DNA from: an uncultured Acidobacteriota bacterium
Lineage (GTDB): Bacteria; Acidobacteriota; Terriglobia; Terriglobales; Acidobacteriaceae
Direction: 5' to 3'
DNA: 6,425 nt
NCBI GenBank assembly: GCA_903932385.1
Contig: CAIZGA010000479.1
Coordinates: 1-6,425 of the forward strand
Positions within the stretch are counted from its first letter, which is position 1. Every line of letters begins with the position of its first letter. Under the pieces are notes generated by a model. The model did not search any database. It was not told the origin of the DNA and worked only from the letters and a program-made list of their open reading frames with translations. A program made the position numbers and the translations under genes. This document shows, piece by piece, positions 5,282 to 6,425 of the stretch.

Positions 5282-6425
5282 GGCTCCGCCAATGGCACTT
5301 CAATGTTGGATGGATACTGAGGCGAGAAGTATATCCGCTCGGTGGCTTTCTTGTAGTCACCGGGCTTCGCCGTCATTATGTTCGTCACAAAGGTTTGCGG
5401 ATTACGGTCGTACAGAGGAAACCAACTCGACTGCACCTGCACCATGATGCGATGCCCACGCAGAAAAACATGGTCCGTGCCATGCAGGCTCCAGCGATAT
5501 TCATTAACAGCATTCGGAATCACCGGCTCTGGCTTCTCAAAACTTTTGCGATAACGCGCACGGAAAATCTCCGCATTTACCATCAGTTGATACCCTGCCA
5601 TCGGACCTACGATTGGATGTCCACCCTCGTCTTCATCAGGATATACATCAATCAGCTTCACCACCCAATCGGCATCACTGCCACTGGTGGCTGCGTAAAT
5701 ATCCGCAAGCACATCTCCGGTTACGGTTTCATCGTGATTCAGTGGCCCACTTGTCCACGTCAACACATCCGGGCGCGATGTTGCAAAGCGTTGGTCCTCT
5801 GCCATCCACACATACCATTGCGATCCGCCCGTGTAGGTCGCCTGAATCGGACGATGGCGATACGGCACTGGGTTCGCGGGGTCCGAAACATATTCGCGAA
5901 AATTATTCTTGCCACCCGCAGCCTGACTAAAATTCGCTGTACCAAATTGCAGCGAACCATCTGTGGCAAGATACAGTTTCGTTCGCGTAATTCCCTGCTT
6001 CGGTGGCCAAATATCGTAACGCATCCAACGGTTGTATCCGGTCTGGAAGCTGGCCGTGTCTTTCAAATCAAATCCGCTGGCGTCTTTCAGGTAATGCGCA
6101 AAGAACGGCGCTTCAAACTCAGCGCGAAATTCATCGGTGGTCTTCTCGCCAAAATCAATCTGCCCCAGCGTCTGCGTAGAGCCGGACCAACCTCCATGCC
6201 GCCACGGACCCAGCACCAGAAACACATTGTGTTGCGAGTCGTGCGATTTTAGCGCTGCATACTCAGCCTGCGGGCCCCACATATCTTCCTGGTCCCACCA
6301 GCCGCCTACCTCCAGCGTAGGCAGTATGGTTGGCATGGCCTCCGCCGTCAGATGTGGCTCCACAGCCTTACCCTGCCAAACCGGTGCATACTCAGGATGC
6401 TCGAGAAATTCCTTTATCGTGGGAA
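5278..6425 (-). CDS. CocE/NonD family hydrolase, alpha-amino-acid ester hydrolase-like, 5'-truncated by window edge
   Basis: The frame is open to the right edge (reading TIKEFLEHPEYAPVW just inside it), so only the C-terminal part, about 382 residues, is present. The catalytic Ser and N-terminus lie outside the window. LEVGGWWDQEDMWGP carries the catalytic Asp of the family (codon 6294-6292), and LGPWRHGGW carries the catalytic His (codon 6198-6196). The rest is the jelly-roll domain of the CocE/PepX family, with the typical ending GHRIMVQVQSSWFPLYDRNP (5463-5404). The WDQEDMWG and GPWRH forms match alpha-amino-acid ester hydrolases and glutaryl-7-ACA acylases better than cocaine esterase. 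These enzymes hydrolyse or transfer acyl groups of amino-acid esters and beta-lactam side chains, and are often exported; a signal peptide cannot be checked here. The GTG at 6363 is internal, not a start. It is first in an operon with the NUDIX gene, or follows genes outside the window. Confidence 0.92.
   Translation of the reverse strand, partial: PTIKEFLEHPEYAPVWQGKAVEPHLTAEAMPTILPTLEVGGWWDQEDMWGPQAEYAALKSHDSQHNVFLVLGPWRHGGWSGSTQTLGQIDFGEKTTDEFRAEFEAPFFAHYLKDASGFDLKDTASFQTGYNRWMRYDIWPPKQGITRTKLYLATDGSLQFGTANFSQAAGGKNNFREYVSDPANPVPYRHRPIQATYTGGSQWYVWMAEDQRFATSRPDVLTWTSGPLNHDETVTGDVLADIYAATSGSDADWVVKLIDVYPDEDEGGHPIVGPMAGYQLMVNAEIFRARYRKSFEKPEPVIPNAVNEYRWSLHGTDHVFLRGHRIMVQVQSSWFPLYDRNPQTFVTNIMTAKPGDYKKATERIYFSPQYPSNIEVPLAEP

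Noticed and set aside
5395..6252. Long plus-strand open frame (285 codons) antisense to the ester hydrolase
   Set aside because: Rich in Arg, His and Ile with no recognisable domain, and it lies wholly opposite a gene with catalytic and jelly-roll signatures. It is a shadow of that gene's codon use.
6361..6363. Minus-strand GTG as the start of the ester hydrolase
   Set aside because: The frame is open to the window edge and the family needs an upstream catalytic Ser and N-terminal half; it is an internal Val codon.

Overview
The window looks like chromosomal DNA of an Acidobacteriota bacterium, probably of the Terriglobia/Acidobacteriaceae kind. This placement is inference. It rests on the recalled likeness of the AAA+ and VWA proteins to acidobacterial pairs, on mid-50s %GC by spot counts, and on mostly weak Shine-Dalgarno sites. 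There is no 16S or other phylogenetic marker. There are no RNA genes, CRISPR arrays, transposases or phage genes.

Layout, plus strand: (i) the 3' part of a MoxR/magnesium-chelatase-like AAA+ ATPase gene, running in from the left edge (2-1255); (ii) a 71-residue, lower-GC membrane protein (1276-1491); (iii) an 88-bp AT-rich intergenic region (about 32% GC) packed with inverted repeats, including a perfect 17-bp palindrome that abuts a strong ribosome binding site; (iv) a class I SAM-dependent methyltransferase (1580-2251); (v) a VWA/MIDAS protein (2287-3540), the natural partner of the AAA+ ATPase; (vi) an HI0933/YhiN-family flavoprotein (3537-4730), best started at a TTG that overlaps the VWA stop codon. 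Minus strand: (vii) a CocE/NonD-type alpha-amino-acid ester hydrolase running in from the right edge (6425-5278), translationally coupled by an ATGA overlap to (viii) a NUDIX hydrolase (5281-4727). The two gene sets converge and their stop codons overlap at 4727-4730. No stretch longer than 300 bases lacks a gene.

How they fit together: the AAA+ and VWA proteins probably form a MoxR-VWA pair, a class of ATP-driven chaperone or cofactor-insertion machines (compare NorQ/NorD, CbbQ/CbbO, RavA/ViaA). Here a small membrane gene and a methyltransferase with its own regulated-looking promoter separate the two. The VWA and flavoprotein genes are probably co-translated. The CocE-like/NUDIX pair is a separate operon with no obvious shared pathway. 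Most of the window is ordinary metabolism. The parts most worth a second look are the palindrome array before the methyltransferase and the interrupted AAA+/VWA pair.
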